Shown here: piece after piece, positions 1 to 6,131 of the stretch
Layout: every line of letters starts with the position of its first letter
Numbering within the stretch: the stretch's first letter is position 1
From: Ruminococcaceae bacterium UBA7135
Lineage (GTDB): Bacteria; Bacillota; Clostridia; Oscillospirales; Ruminococcaceae
Assembly (NCBI GenBank): GCA_002492075.1
Contig: DKXD01000138.1
Span: forward strand, 15,135-24,777
Direction of reading: 5' to 3'
DNA length: 9,643 bases
Position numbers and translations under genes: made by a program
The notes under the pieces: model-generated
Database searches by the model: none
Seen by the model: the letters and a program-made list of their open reading frames with translations, nothing else
Told to the model about the DNA's origin: nothing

Positions 1-32
1 AGAGGCTTAGAGGCTTAGAGGCTTGGAGGCGA
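1..32. repeat. Tandem 8-bp repeat, three perfect AGAGGCTT copies plus one degenerate copy
   Basis: AGAGGCTT occurs head to tail at 1-8, 9-16 and 17-24, followed by a degenerate copy GGAGGCGA at 25-32. The array starts at the window edge, so its full length is unknown. The degenerate copy supplies the GGAGG Shine-Dalgarno sequence (25-29) of the hydrolase gene, so the array sits immediately upstream of, and partly inside, a translation initiation region. Copy-number change by slipped-strand pairing is possible for such a repeat, but nothing here shows that it happens. Confidence 0.75.
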
Positions 33-34
33 AA

Positions 35-916
35 ATGAGTATATTAAGGATCGCGCTTTTGCAGACAGCGCCAAGCGGCTCTCTTGATGGAAACCTCGAA
101 AAGGGCGTTGAAGTCTGCCGCGAAGCGGCAAAAATGGGCGCGGATATTGCGCTGTTTCCCGAAATGTGGAGCTGCGGCTACGATATTTACGAGCGTCCGC
201 CGGAGGTCTGGAAGCGTGACGCAATAAGCGCCGGCAGTTCCTTTGTGAACGCTTTCGGTAAACTTGCCCGTGAGCTGAACATCGCAATAGGGATAACGCT
301 TTTGGAAGAATATGGCAGCGCTCCGAGAAACACGCTGGTTTTGTTCAATCGTCACGGCGAGCAACGTTTGAAATATTCAAAGGTCCACACCTGCGATTTC
401 GGCGCAGAGCGTGAGCTGTCAAGGGGCGAGGACTTCTATGTCGCGCCGCTTGACACCTCGGCGGGCGAGGTGCAGGTCGGCGCGATGATATGCTATGACA
501 GAGAGTTCCCCGAAAGTGCGCGGATACTTATGCTTAAGGGCGCGGAGCTTATTCTTGTGCCGAACGCGTGCCCTATGGAGATAAACCGCCTGTCGCAGTT
601 GCGCGCCCGTGCGTACGAGAATATGACAGCGATAGCGACCTGCAATTATCCCGATACCGTTCCCGACTGCAACGGGGGTTCAAGCGTATTTGACGGCGTG
701 GCGTATCTTCCGGAGCTTTCCGGGTCACGCGATACCTGCCTGCTTCAAGCGGGAGGCGAGGAGGGAGTTTACATTGCGGAGATCGATTTGGATATGCTCC
801 GCGCGTATCGTGAGAGCGAGGTTCACGGCAACGCTTACCGCCGTCCGGAAAAATACTCACTTTTAACAGAAAGTGTGATAAAACCGCCGTTTGTTCGTTC
901 GGATCGCAAAGCTTGA
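35..916 (+). CDS. Carbon-nitrogen hydrolase (nitrilase superfamily amidase)
   Basis: A 293-residue protein with the nitrilase fold. The catalytic Glu-Lys-Cys set is visible: E43 in the ALFPEMW block, K116 in the YSKVHTCDF block and C153 in GAMICYDREFPES; a second family Glu is probably E125. Such enzymes hydrolyse C-N bonds of linear amides, nitriles or N-carbamoyl compounds in the cytoplasm. The segment around residues 175-205 resembles N-carbamoylputrescine amidase or omega-amidase relatives, but the substrate cannot be fixed from sequence. I chose ATG 35 because GGAGG at 25-29 lies five bases upstream; an in-frame TTG at 23 falls inside the tandem repeat and lacks its own site. The length is normal for the family. 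A hairpin terminator follows directly, so the gene probably ends its own transcript and is not part of the purine operon. Confidence 0.9.
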   Translation: MSILRIALLQTAPSGSLDGNLEKGVEVCREAAKMGADIALFPEMWSCGYDIYERPPEVWKRDAISAGSSFVNAFGKLARELNIAIGITLLEEYGSAPRNTLVLFNRHGEQRLKYSKVHTCDFGAERELSRGEDFYVAPLDTSAGEVQVGAMICYDREFPESARILMLKGAELILVPNACPMEINRLSQLRARAYENMTAIATCNYPDTVPDCNGGSSVFDGVAYLPELSGSRDTCLLQAGGEEGVYIAEIDLDMLRAYRESEVHGNAYRRPEKYSLLTESVIKPPFVRSDRKA

Positions 917-947
917 CGGCAATTTGACTAGTTTTTTGCCGATTTTT
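917..947 (+). terminator. Rho-independent terminator after the C-N hydrolase
   Basis: CGGCAA (917-922) pairs with TTGCCG (936-941) around a 13-base loop and is followed by five T residues (943-947). It begins right after the hydrolase stop codon. An overlapping second hairpin, 941-957, can form from GATTTTT and the complementary GAAAATC, followed by another T-rich stretch, so the region has two mutually exclusive stop structures. Pairing is seen directly; termination is inferred. Confidence 0.65.
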
Positions 948-987
948 CGCGAAAATCTATTTATTTTGTTAAAAATTCAAAAACCGC

Positions 988-1016
988 TTGCATTTCATTA
1001 AAATATAGTGTAAAAT
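988..1016 (+). promoter_or_regulatory. Candidate sigma-A promoter for the purE leader
   Basis: A good -10 box TAAAAT (1011-1016) lies 17 bases after a weak -35 box TTGCAT (988-993). The surrounding DNA is AT-rich. Transcription would start near 1022-1024, about ten bases before the first strand of the leader stem. The -35 matches consensus at only three of six positions, so a regulator or a second promoter cannot be excluded. Confidence 0.5.
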
Positions 1017-1074
1017 AAAAAGTGGATGGTTGCTGTGCCGTATTTTATACAATTTCTGACGGGAGATGTCGAAG

Positions 1075-1149
1075 ATGAACAGTTTGCAGGTGATGACAAA
1101 GTGTTTGGCGGGTTTTTACGGCACATTTGCACAAAAAATCAAAATATAA
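1075..1149 (+). CDS. Possible 24-aa leader peptide upstream of purE
   Basis: A short ORF starting at ATG 1075 runs 24 codons to TAA 1147-1149. GGGAG at 1061-1065 could serve as ribosome binding site, nine bases upstream. A second in-frame ATG at 1066 is too close to that site. The stop codon lies two bases before the 5' arm of the purE terminator, and codons 15-16 (Tyr-Gly) form segment B of the leader stem. A ribosome here would therefore affect the alternative folds. No run of a single codon type is visible, so a classical amino-acid-sensing leader is not indicated. It may equally be a chance ORF inside a structured RNA. Confidence 0.25.
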   Translation: MNSLQVMTKCLAGFYGTFAQKIKI

Positions 1150-1151
1150 TT

Positions 1152-1184
1152 TTAGCTGTATGTTTGTACGGCTAATTTTTATTT
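1152..1184 (+). terminator. Intrinsic terminator in the purE 5' leader
   Basis: A 9-bp stem (TTAGCTGTA 1152-1160 with TACGGCTAA 1167-1175, one G-U pair) closes a 6-base loop and is followed by TTTTTATTT (1176-1184). It lies 16 bases upstream of the purE start codon and after the candidate promoter, so it can only serve to attenuate purE transcription. Its 5' arm can pair instead with the upstream segment at 1117-1122. Confidence 0.7.
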
Positions 1185-1200
1185 GAAAGGGAGTTTGGTT

Positions 1201-1704
1201 ATGTCGGAAAAGAAAGTCGCGGTAATTATGGGCAGCGACAGCGACCTGCCCACCGTGAAAAAGGCTCTTGAGGAATTGAAAAGCTACGGCGTGGAGTACG
1301 AGTGCCACATAATGTCGGCGCACAGAACGCCCGCGACGGCGGCGGAGTTTTCGGCGACGGCAAAGGATAACGGCTTCGGCGTTATTATCTGCGCGGCGGG
1401 AATGGCGGCGCATCTGGCGGGAGTTGTGGCGGCGTATACGACCCTGCCGGTTATCGGAATCCCGTGCAGCTCAAAGAATTTTGACGGCCTGGACGCGCTG
1501 CTGGCGACCGTACAAATGCCGTCGGGCATTCCCGTGGCGACCGTCGCGGTGGACGGAGCGAAAAATGCCGCGATACTCGCGGTGCAGATGCTCGCGCTTT
1601 CCGATGAAGCTCTTGCGTTCAAGCTGACGGCTTCAAAGCAAGCTATGCTCGACCAGATAAACGAAAAGGACAAGAAGCTTCAGGATGAGCTTAAAAGTCT
1701 GTAG
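1201..1704 (+). CDS. purE: N5-carboxyaminoimidazole ribonucleotide mutase (PurE, class I)
   Basis: A 167-residue protein matching the usual PurE length. It isomerises N5-CAIR to CAIR in step six of de novo purine synthesis and functions as a cytoplasmic octamer in known members. Visible family blocks are the N-terminal MGSDSD phosphate/nucleotide loop (about residues 10-15), MSAHRTP with the catalytic His, the AAGMAAHLAG loop with a second conserved His, and QMPSGIPVATV. The His-containing AAHL form argues for class I, and against the metazoan/Treponema AIR carboxylase class. The common AGGAAHLPG loop is altered (Met and Ala replacing Gly and Pro), a form I associate with clostridial homologues. 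ATG 1201 is preferred over an upstream TTG because AAAGGGAG (1186-1193) is seven bases away. A class I enzyme needs PurK to supply N5-CAIR, and no purK is in this window. The structured leader upstream probably controls it. Confidence 0.95.
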   Translation: MSEKKVAVIMGSDSDLPTVKKALEELKSYGVEYECHIMSAHRTPATAAEFSATAKDNGFGVIICAAGMAAHLAGVVAAYTTLPVIGIPCSSKNFDGLDALLATVQMPSGIPVATVAVDGAKNAAILAVQMLALSDEALAFKLTASKQAMLDQINEKDKKLQDELKSL

Positions 1705-1749
1705 CTCAACCGGCGGTTGAAAAAACTCTCCGACTGTTAAAACGGGTTA

Positions 1750-1779
1750 TTGCTTTTTCGGAGCATATCGTGGTAGAAT
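1750..1779 (+). promoter_or_regulatory. Candidate extended -10 promoter for the XRE-methyltransferase gene
   Basis: TAGAAT (1774-1779) is preceded by TG plus one base (1771-1773), an extended -10 arrangement. A weak -35, TTGCTT (1750-1755), lies 18 bases upstream. It would start transcription about 15 bases before the downstream ribosome binding site, giving this gene an internal promoter within the purine cluster. Imperfect inverted repeats flank it (TCAACC 1706-1711 with GGTTGA 1715-1720; CTCCGA 1728-1733 with TCGGAG 1758-1763); the second could be an operator that overlaps the -35. Confidence 0.55.
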
Positions 1780-1801
1780 AAAGCCGAAAGGAAGTGGTTT
1801 T

Positions 1802-2632
1802 ATGAACCTTGATACTATCGGCGAAAACGTCCGCACGTTCAGAAAGCAGAACGGTTTCACGCAGGAGGAGCTTGCGGGGCGGCTGGGCGTTAGCTATCAG
1901 GCGGTGAGCAAATGGGAGAACGGCGCGACCGCTCCCGATATCTCGCTGCTGCCCGAGCTTGCGGCTATGCTTGGGACAAGCATTGACGCGCTGTTGGGTT
2001 ACGCGGCGGAGAAAAAGACCTCCGCGTGGTACGAGGAGCGCTATAAGGATACGGAGTACTATTGGGGCGTTAAGCCGTCGTTTATGTGCCTTGAGGTGCT
2101 GCGGATACTCCCGCCCGACAGACCGCTTAAAGTGCTTGACGCGGGTTGCGGTGAGGGCAAGGATGCGGTTTTCTTCGCAAAGAACGGTTATAAGGTGAGC
2201 GCGTTTGATATTACACAGTCGGGTATCGACAAGGCAAAGAGCCTTGCGAAACGACACGGTGTGTGTATCGACTTCTTCCGCGCGGATATTTTCGATTATC
2301 GGCTTGAAAAGGAATTTGACGTGATTTTTTGTTCGGGAGTGCTGCATTATCTTCCACGGGAACTGCGCGGAGAGGTTCTCGGCAATTGGAAACGGCACAC
2401 GTCGGAGGGCGGTGTGAACGCGCTGAACGTGTTCGTCGAAAAGCCGTTTATCCCCGATCCGCCCGACCACGAGAACACAGCGCACAACTGGCACTCGGGA
2501 GAGCTTTTCGGGCTGTATCACGACTGGCGGTTTGAGCGGTGCGAGGAGGTCATCTTCGACTGCAACAGCAACGGCGTTCCGCATAAGCATTGTATGGATA
2601 CATTGATAGCCGTTAATACGGCTGAATTATAA
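1802..2632 (+). CDS. XRE-family HTH domain fused to a TehB-like SAM-dependent methyltransferase
   Basis: A 276-residue two-domain protein. Residues about 6-62 form an XRE/HTH_3 DNA-binding domain; the recognition-helix region LGVSYQAVSKWENG (28-41) is typical. Residues about 75-276 form a class I Rossmann methyltransferase with the SAM-binding motif LDAGCGEGKD (112-121), an acidic residue after the second strand (SAFDIT) and a post-motif block DVIFCSGVLHYLP. The C-terminal part, including the HSGELFGLYHDW and CMDTLIAV segments, resembles TehB-type methyltransferases, which in known cases act on tellurite or small thiol/metalloid species. The substrate here is unknown. One inference is a regulator whose DNA binding is linked to SAM or to its own substrate. 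ATG 1802 follows AAAGGAAG (1787-1794). It sits between purE and purC with its own candidate promoter; the purC start is only 25 bases past its stop, so read-through into purC is likely. Confidence 0.88.
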   Translation: MNLDTIGENVRTFRKQNGFTQEELAGRLGVSYQAVSKWENGATAPDISLLPELAAMLGTSIDALLGYAAEKKTSAWYEERYKDTEYYWGVKPSFMCLEVLRILPPDRPLKVLDAGCGEGKDAVFFAKNGYKVSAFDITQSGIDKAKSLAKRHGVCIDFFRADIFDYRLEKEFDVIFCSGVLHYLPRELRGEVLGNWKRHTSEGGVNALNVFVEKPFIPDPPDHENTAHNWHSGELFGLYHDWRFERCEEVIFDCNSNGVPHKHCMDTLIAVNTAEL

Positions 2633-2657
2633 TTATAAAAAAACGGAGGATAAGGAA

Positions 2658-3377
2658 ATGGCTAATGTAACAAAGGGCGCACAGCTCTACGAGGGTAAGG
2701 CAAAGAAGGTATTCGCGACAAACGATCCCGATCTGGTCATCGTTGACTACAAGGACGATGCTACCGCGTTCAACGGCGAAAAAAAGGGAACGATCGTCGG
2801 CAAGGGTGTTATCAACAACAAGATGACGAACTATATGTTCGGTTTGCTCGAAAAGGAGGGCGTTCCAACTCACCTTGTTGAGGAGCTTTCAGACCGTGAA
2901 ACGCTGGTTAAAAAGGTGGAGATCGTTCCGCTGGAGGTAATAGTCAGAAACGTAGCCGCGGGCAGCTTCTCGAAGAAGCTCGGCATTGAGGAGGGCAGAA
3001 AGCTCTCTTGCCCGACGCTGGAGTTCAGCTACAAGAACGACGACCTCGGCGACCCGTTTATTAACGATTACTACGCGCTCGCGCTCGACCTCGCGACCAA
3101 AGAGGAGCTTGATACGATCGCGAAGTACGCGTTTAAGGTAAACGAGTTTATGCTCAAGTTCTTCAAGGAAATAAACGTTGACCTTATCGACTTCAAGATA
3201 GAGTTTGGGCGCTTCCACGGCAAGATACTGCTTGCGGACGAGATCTCTCCCGATACTTGCCGTTTCTGGGATTCCACAACTCACGAGAAGCTCGACAAGG
3301 ATCGCTTCAGACGTGATATGGGCGGAGTTGAGGACGCGTATAACGAAATGATGCGCAGAATATTTGGCGATAAGTAA
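2658..3377 (+). CDS. purC: Phosphoribosylaminoimidazole-succinocarboxamide synthase (SAICAR synthetase)
   Basis: A 239-residue protein of normal bacterial PurC length. It joins CAIR and aspartate with ATP hydrolysis to make SAICAR. Visible family blocks are the N-terminal LYEGKAKKVF ATP-binding strand-loop (about 10-19), DDATAFNGEKKG, the VPLEVIVRNVAAGS block, LIDFKIEFGRF and LADEISPDTCRFWD near residue 190-205, which holds acidic Mg/ATP ligands in the family. GGAGG at 2645-2649 sits eight bases before ATG 2658. No promoter or terminator is evident in the 25-base gap after the preceding gene, so purC is probably transcribed from the purE promoter, the internal promoter, or both. purF follows after a 21-base gap. 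Confidence 0.97.
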   Translation: MANVTKGAQLYEGKAKKVFATNDPDLVIVDYKDDATAFNGEKKGTIVGKGVINNKMTNYMFGLLEKEGVPTHLVEELSDRETLVKKVEIVPLEVIVRNVAAGSFSKKLGIEEGRKLSCPTLEFSYKNDDLGDPFINDYYALALDLATKEELDTIAKYAFKVNEFMLKFFKEINVDLIDFKIEFGRFHGKILLADEISPDTCRFWDSTTHEKLDKDRFRRDMGGVEDAYNEMMRRIFGDK

Positions 3378-3398
3378 TTTTTAAAGGTGATAAGCAAG

Positions 3399-4823
3399 AT
3401 GTTCAATAGTATTCACGAAGAGTGCGGAGTTTTCGGGGTCTATTCAAATCAGCCCGAAAACGTTGCGAGTATGACGTATTTCGCGCTGTACGCTTTGCAG
3501 CACCGCGGTCAGGAGAGCTGCGGCATAGTTGTAAACGAGCGCGGTGTATTTAAGACGCACAAGGGTTTGGGTCTTGTGAACGAGGTGTTCACACAACGCG
3601 TTTTAAGCGAATTTGAAGACGGCAGGATAGCGATAGGGCACGTGCGTTACTCAACGACGGGCAACGTAAACACCGCGAATTGTCAGCCCATGACCGTGCG
3701 CCATATCAAGGGCGCTTTGGCGATAGCTCACAACGGCAATCTGATAAACGCGCTGGACTTGCGGCGGGAATTCGAGATGAACGGCGCGATATTCCACTCG
3801 ACGAGCGATACGGAGGTCATTTCCTACGCGATAACTCGCGAGAGACTGGAAAGCCGCTCCATACAGGAAGCGCTGGAAAAAGCGATGTATAAGATAAAGG
3901 GCGCGTATTCGCTGGTTCTGATGTCGCCCAAGAAGCTGATAGCGGCAAGAGATCCGCACGGTTTCAGACCTCTTTGTCTGGGCGAACTGCCCGACGGCGC
4001 GGGGTATGTCGTTGCAAGCGAGAGCTGCGCTTTGGACAGCATAGGCGCAAAGTTTGTGCGTGATATAGACCCCGGCGAGATAATAGTTATCGACGAAAAG
4101 GGCATTGAGAGCATAAAAACGCATTGCGGGCAAAGGCACACGATGTGTGTGTTCGAGTTTGTGTATTTTGCGCGACCCGACAGCGTTATTCAAGGTGCGG
4201 GAGTTCATCGCGCGAGACTTCGCGCGGGGCATTTTCTTGCGAAAGAGCACCCGGTAGAAGCGGATGTGGTGATAGGATGTCCTGACAGCGGCTTGGACGC
4301 GGCGCTGGGATTTTCGCAAGAGAGCGGTATACCTTACGGCGTGGGATTTATCAAGAACCGCTATATAGGCAGAACGTTCATTCAGCCCACACAGATCATG
4401 CGTGACAACGCCGTGAAGATCAAGCTGAACGTCATAAAGGAGACCGTTGAGGGAAAGCGGGTCGTTCTTGTGGACGACAGCATAGTGCGCGGAACTACGT
4501 CAGCGAAGGTAGTAAAGCTGCTGCGTGCGGCGGGCGCAAAGGAGATACATATGCGTATTTCCGCACCGATGTTTATAAGCGAGTGCTATTTCGGCACGGA
4601 TATCGACAGCAAGGAAAATCTGATAGCGAACAAGCATACCGTTGAGGAGATAGCGGAAATAATCGGCGTTGATTCGCTGGGATTTCTCAGCACGGATTCG
4701 GTGATAAAGATCGCGGAGAACGCCAACTGTGAGTTCTGCCGCGGCTGTTTCACGGGCGAGTACCCGATTGAGGTGCCTAAGGAGTTCCCGAAAGATAAGT
4801 TTGAAATGAAGTTTGATGAATAA
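3399..4823 (+). CDS. purF: Amidophosphoribosyltransferase (PurF, 4Fe-4S type)
   Basis: A 474-residue enzyme that catalyses the committed step, PRPP plus glutamine to phosphoribosylamine. The N-terminal Ntn-hydrolase glutaminase domain starts after a short propeptide: Cys9 in HEECGVFG is the expected nucleophile and would be exposed by cleavage after Glu8. HVRYSTTG, AHNGN and the DTEV block follow. The C-terminal phosphoribosyltransferase domain carries the PRPP loop VVLVDDSIVRGTTS (nt about 4456-4500). Cysteines in the MCVFEFVYF block, the SECYFG block and the C-terminal CEFCRGCF block match the four-Cys [4Fe-4S] pattern of the Bacillus-type enzyme, implying oxygen sensitivity. ATG 3399 is preferred over the in-frame GTG at 3387 because AAAGGTGA (3383-3390) lies at a suitable distance and because the short propeptide then fits the family. 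No terminator is evident after its stop codon. Confidence 0.97.
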   Translation: MFNSIHEECGVFGVYSNQPENVASMTYFALYALQHRGQESCGIVVNERGVFKTHKGLGLVNEVFTQRVLSEFEDGRIAIGHVRYSTTGNVNTANCQPMTVRHIKGALAIAHNGNLINALDLRREFEMNGAIFHSTSDTEVISYAITRERLESRSIQEALEKAMYKIKGAYSLVLMSPKKLIAARDPHGFRPLCLGELPDGAGYVVASESCALDSIGAKFVRDIDPGEIIVIDEKGIESIKTHCGQRHTMCVFEFVYFARPDSVIQGAGVHRARLRAGHFLAKEHPVEADVVIGCPDSGLDAALGFSQESGIPYGVGFIKNRYIGRTFIQPTQIMRDNAVKIKLNVIKETVEGKRVVLVDDSIVRGTTSAKVVKLLRAAGAKEIHMRISAPMFISECYFGTDIDSKENLIANKHTVEEIAEIIGVDSLGFLSTDSVIKIAENANCEFCRGCFTGEYPIEVPKEFPKDKFEMKFDE

Positions 4824-4846
4824 AATCGGATGTTTGTGGTATCAAG

Positions 4847-5030
4847 TGCGATGATAAAGCCAAAGTCGGCGATTACGGTTCGCAAAAATGCGGGTTTAAG
4901 GCAGAGATTGCCGTTTTGAGAACGATAATATGCGATAACAAAGCCATAAAGAGACTTAAAACAACGTAAAAATGTGTGTTCCGAGCTGAAATCGATATTA
5001 TTTGCGTTGGAAAATGCGATAACAAAGCCA
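4847..5030. repeat. Three direct repeats of a 16-bp motif at exact 84-bp spacing, upstream of purM
   Basis: TGCGATAACAAAGCCA is present exactly at 4931-4946 and 5015-5030, and with two mismatches (TGCGATGATAAAGCCA) at 4847-4862. The starts are 84 bases apart in both cases. Similarity between the first and second units extends to a stretch about 35-50 bases into each unit (CGnAAAAATG followed by a G/T-rich run). GTCGGCG also follows the core in the first (4865-4871) and third (5040-5046) units. This suggests an old, decayed 84-bp tandem duplication in the 273-base purF-purM spacer. Eighty-four bases is about eight helical turns, so face-of-helix protein sites are another reading. No clear promoter, terminator or tRNA is seen in the spacer, and the open frame across 4820-4969 has no credible start. 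Confidence 0.65.
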
Positions 5031-5096
5031 CAAACTTTAGTCGGCGGCGTAAGTGTACGGCATAGACCCCAACAGTTAGTGTTTAAGGAGATAATA

Positions 5097-6131
5097 ATGA
5101 AGAGTTACAGTGAAAGTTATAAAGCGGCGGGAGTAGACGTAACGGCGGGTTATGAGTCGGTGCGTTTGATGAAAAGCGACGTAGAGCGCACAAAGATCCC
5201 CGGCTGTATTTCGGGAATAGGCGGCTTTGGCGGTCTGTTTCAGCTTGATTTAAGCGGAATGAAAGAGCCTGTGCTTGTTTCCGGCACGGACGGCGTCGGC
5301 ACAAAGCTTAAGATCGCAATGGTGCTTGATAAGCACGATACGATAGGTATTGACTGTGTGGCGATGTGCGTGAATGACATAATCTGCTGCGGAGCGAAGC
5401 CCCTCTACTTTCTCGATTATATCGCTATCGGGAAGAATGTTCCCGAAAAAGTGGCGCAGATAGTCAAGGGTGTGGCGGACGGCTGCGTTATGGCGGGCTG
5501 CGCGCTTGTTGGCGGCGAAACGGCCGAGCATCCGGGAATGATGGCGGAGGACGAATATGATATCGCGGGCTATTCCACGGGCATAGTCGACAAGTCGAAA
5601 ATACTCGATAACTCGACCATTAAGCCGGGCGACGCTATTATCGGTATCGCTTCAAGCGGCGTTCATTCAAACGGATTTTCGCTTGTCCGCAGAGTGTTCA
5701 ACATCAACGAGCAGAATCTCCGCACGCTTGTACCGGAGCTTGGAATGTCGCTGGGAGACGCGCTGCTTGCTCCCACAAGAATTTATGTGAAGCCTGTTCT
5801 TGATTTAATCTCCAAAGTAAATGTCAAGGGAATATCGCATATTACGGGCGGAGGATTTTACGAGAACATTCCGCGTATGCTGCCCGACGGCATTTCCGCT
5901 AAGATAACAAAAGGCTCGTGGACTGTCCCGCCGATATTCGGACTGCTCCAAAAAGAGGGCAGTATCCCCGAGCATGATATGTTCAACACGTTCAATATGG
6001 GCATCGGAATGGCGGTTTGTGTGGACGCGTCCGACGCGCAAAAGACCGTTGACATCCTCAAGGAAAACGGCGAGAACGCCTTTATTTTCGGCGAAACGAT
6101 AAGCGGCGATGATGGTGTGGTGTTCGCGTAA
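5097..6131 (+). CDS. purM: Phosphoribosylformylglycinamidine cyclo-ligase (AIR synthetase)
   Basis: A 344-residue protein matching normal PurM length. It closes the imidazole ring, converting FGAM to AIR with ATP. Visible blocks are IPGCISGIGGFGGLF near residues 34-48, the ATP-binding VSGTDGVGTKLKIA (61-74), GIDCVAMCVNDI, VGGETAEHPGMM, IASSGVHSNGFSLVR and HITGGGFYENIPRMLP. AAGGAG at 5085-5090 sits six bases before ATG 5097. An in-frame ATG at 4974 would add 41 residues, but these run through the 84-bp repeat and do not resemble PurM, so I rejected it. The stop codon overlaps the next start by one base (TAATG), which suggests translational coupling to the unknown gene downstream. Confidence 0.97.
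   Translation: MKSYSESYKAAGVDVTAGYESVRLMKSDVERTKIPGCISGIGGFGGLFQLDLSGMKEPVLVSGTDGVGTKLKIAMVLDKHDTIGIDCVAMCVNDIICCGAKPLYFLDYIAIGKNVPEKVAQIVKGVADGCVMAGCALVGGETAEHPGMMAEDEYDIAGYSTGIVDKSKILDNSTIKPGDAIIGIASSGVHSNGFSLVRRVFNINEQNLRTLVPELGMSLGDALLAPTRIYVKPVLDLISKVNVKGISHITGGGFYENIPRMLPDGISAKITKGSWTVPPIFGLLQKEGSIPEHDMFNTFNMGIGMAVCVDASDAQKTVDILKENGENAFIFGETISGDDGVVFA

Larger units (their letters stand above)
1023..1184 (+). promoter_or_regulatory. Structured purE leader: candidate riboswitch or transcription attenuator
   Basis: The transcript upstream of purE can form a perfect 9-bp stem between TGTGCCGTA (A, 1034-1042) and TACGGCACA (B, 1117-1125), enclosing 74 bases. It is followed by a terminator whose arms are TTAGCTGTA (C, 1152-1160) and TACGGCTAA (D, 1167-1175). 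B also complements C over 6 bp (1117-1122 with 1155-1160, one G-U), and A also complements D over 6 bp (1037-1042 with 1167-1172). So A:B plus C:D, or B:C (with or without A:D), are alternative folds, as in attenuators and transcriptional riboswitches. I compared it from memory with the guanine, PRPP, ZTP and THF riboswitch cores and saw no convincing match. The pairing is seen directly. The switching role, and purines, PRPP or another signal as the effector, are inference. Confidence 0.6.

Noticed and set aside
1034..1125. Classic guanine or PRPP riboswitch aptamer at purE
   Set aside because: The conserved junction and loop bases I know for those classes are not recognisable inside the 9-bp stem, so I did not name a class.
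1706..1720. Terminator hairpin after purE
   Set aside because: TCAACC and GGTTGA pair well, but the hairpin is followed by A residues, not T residues, so it lacks an intrinsic terminator tail.
3651..4319. Long antisense open frame within purF, and similar antisense frames elsewhere
   Set aside because: They lie wholly opposite well-supported genes, show no recognisable protein features and are explained by codon bias of the + strand.
4820..4969. Open frame with several Cys residues after purF
   Set aside because: It has no usable ATG or GTG start and no ribosome site; the frame is probably open by chance or a remnant, so it is not listed as a gene.
4847..5046. CRISPR array from the repeated 16-bp motif
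   Set aside because: Only three short copies, 68-base intervals with residual mutual similarity, and no cas genes; it fits a decayed tandem duplication better.
4974..5096. 41-residue N-terminal extension of PurM from ATG 4974
   Set aside because: It lacks similarity to PurM, runs through the third repeat copy, and a strong AAGGAG site lies six bases before ATG 5097, which gives the family's normal length.
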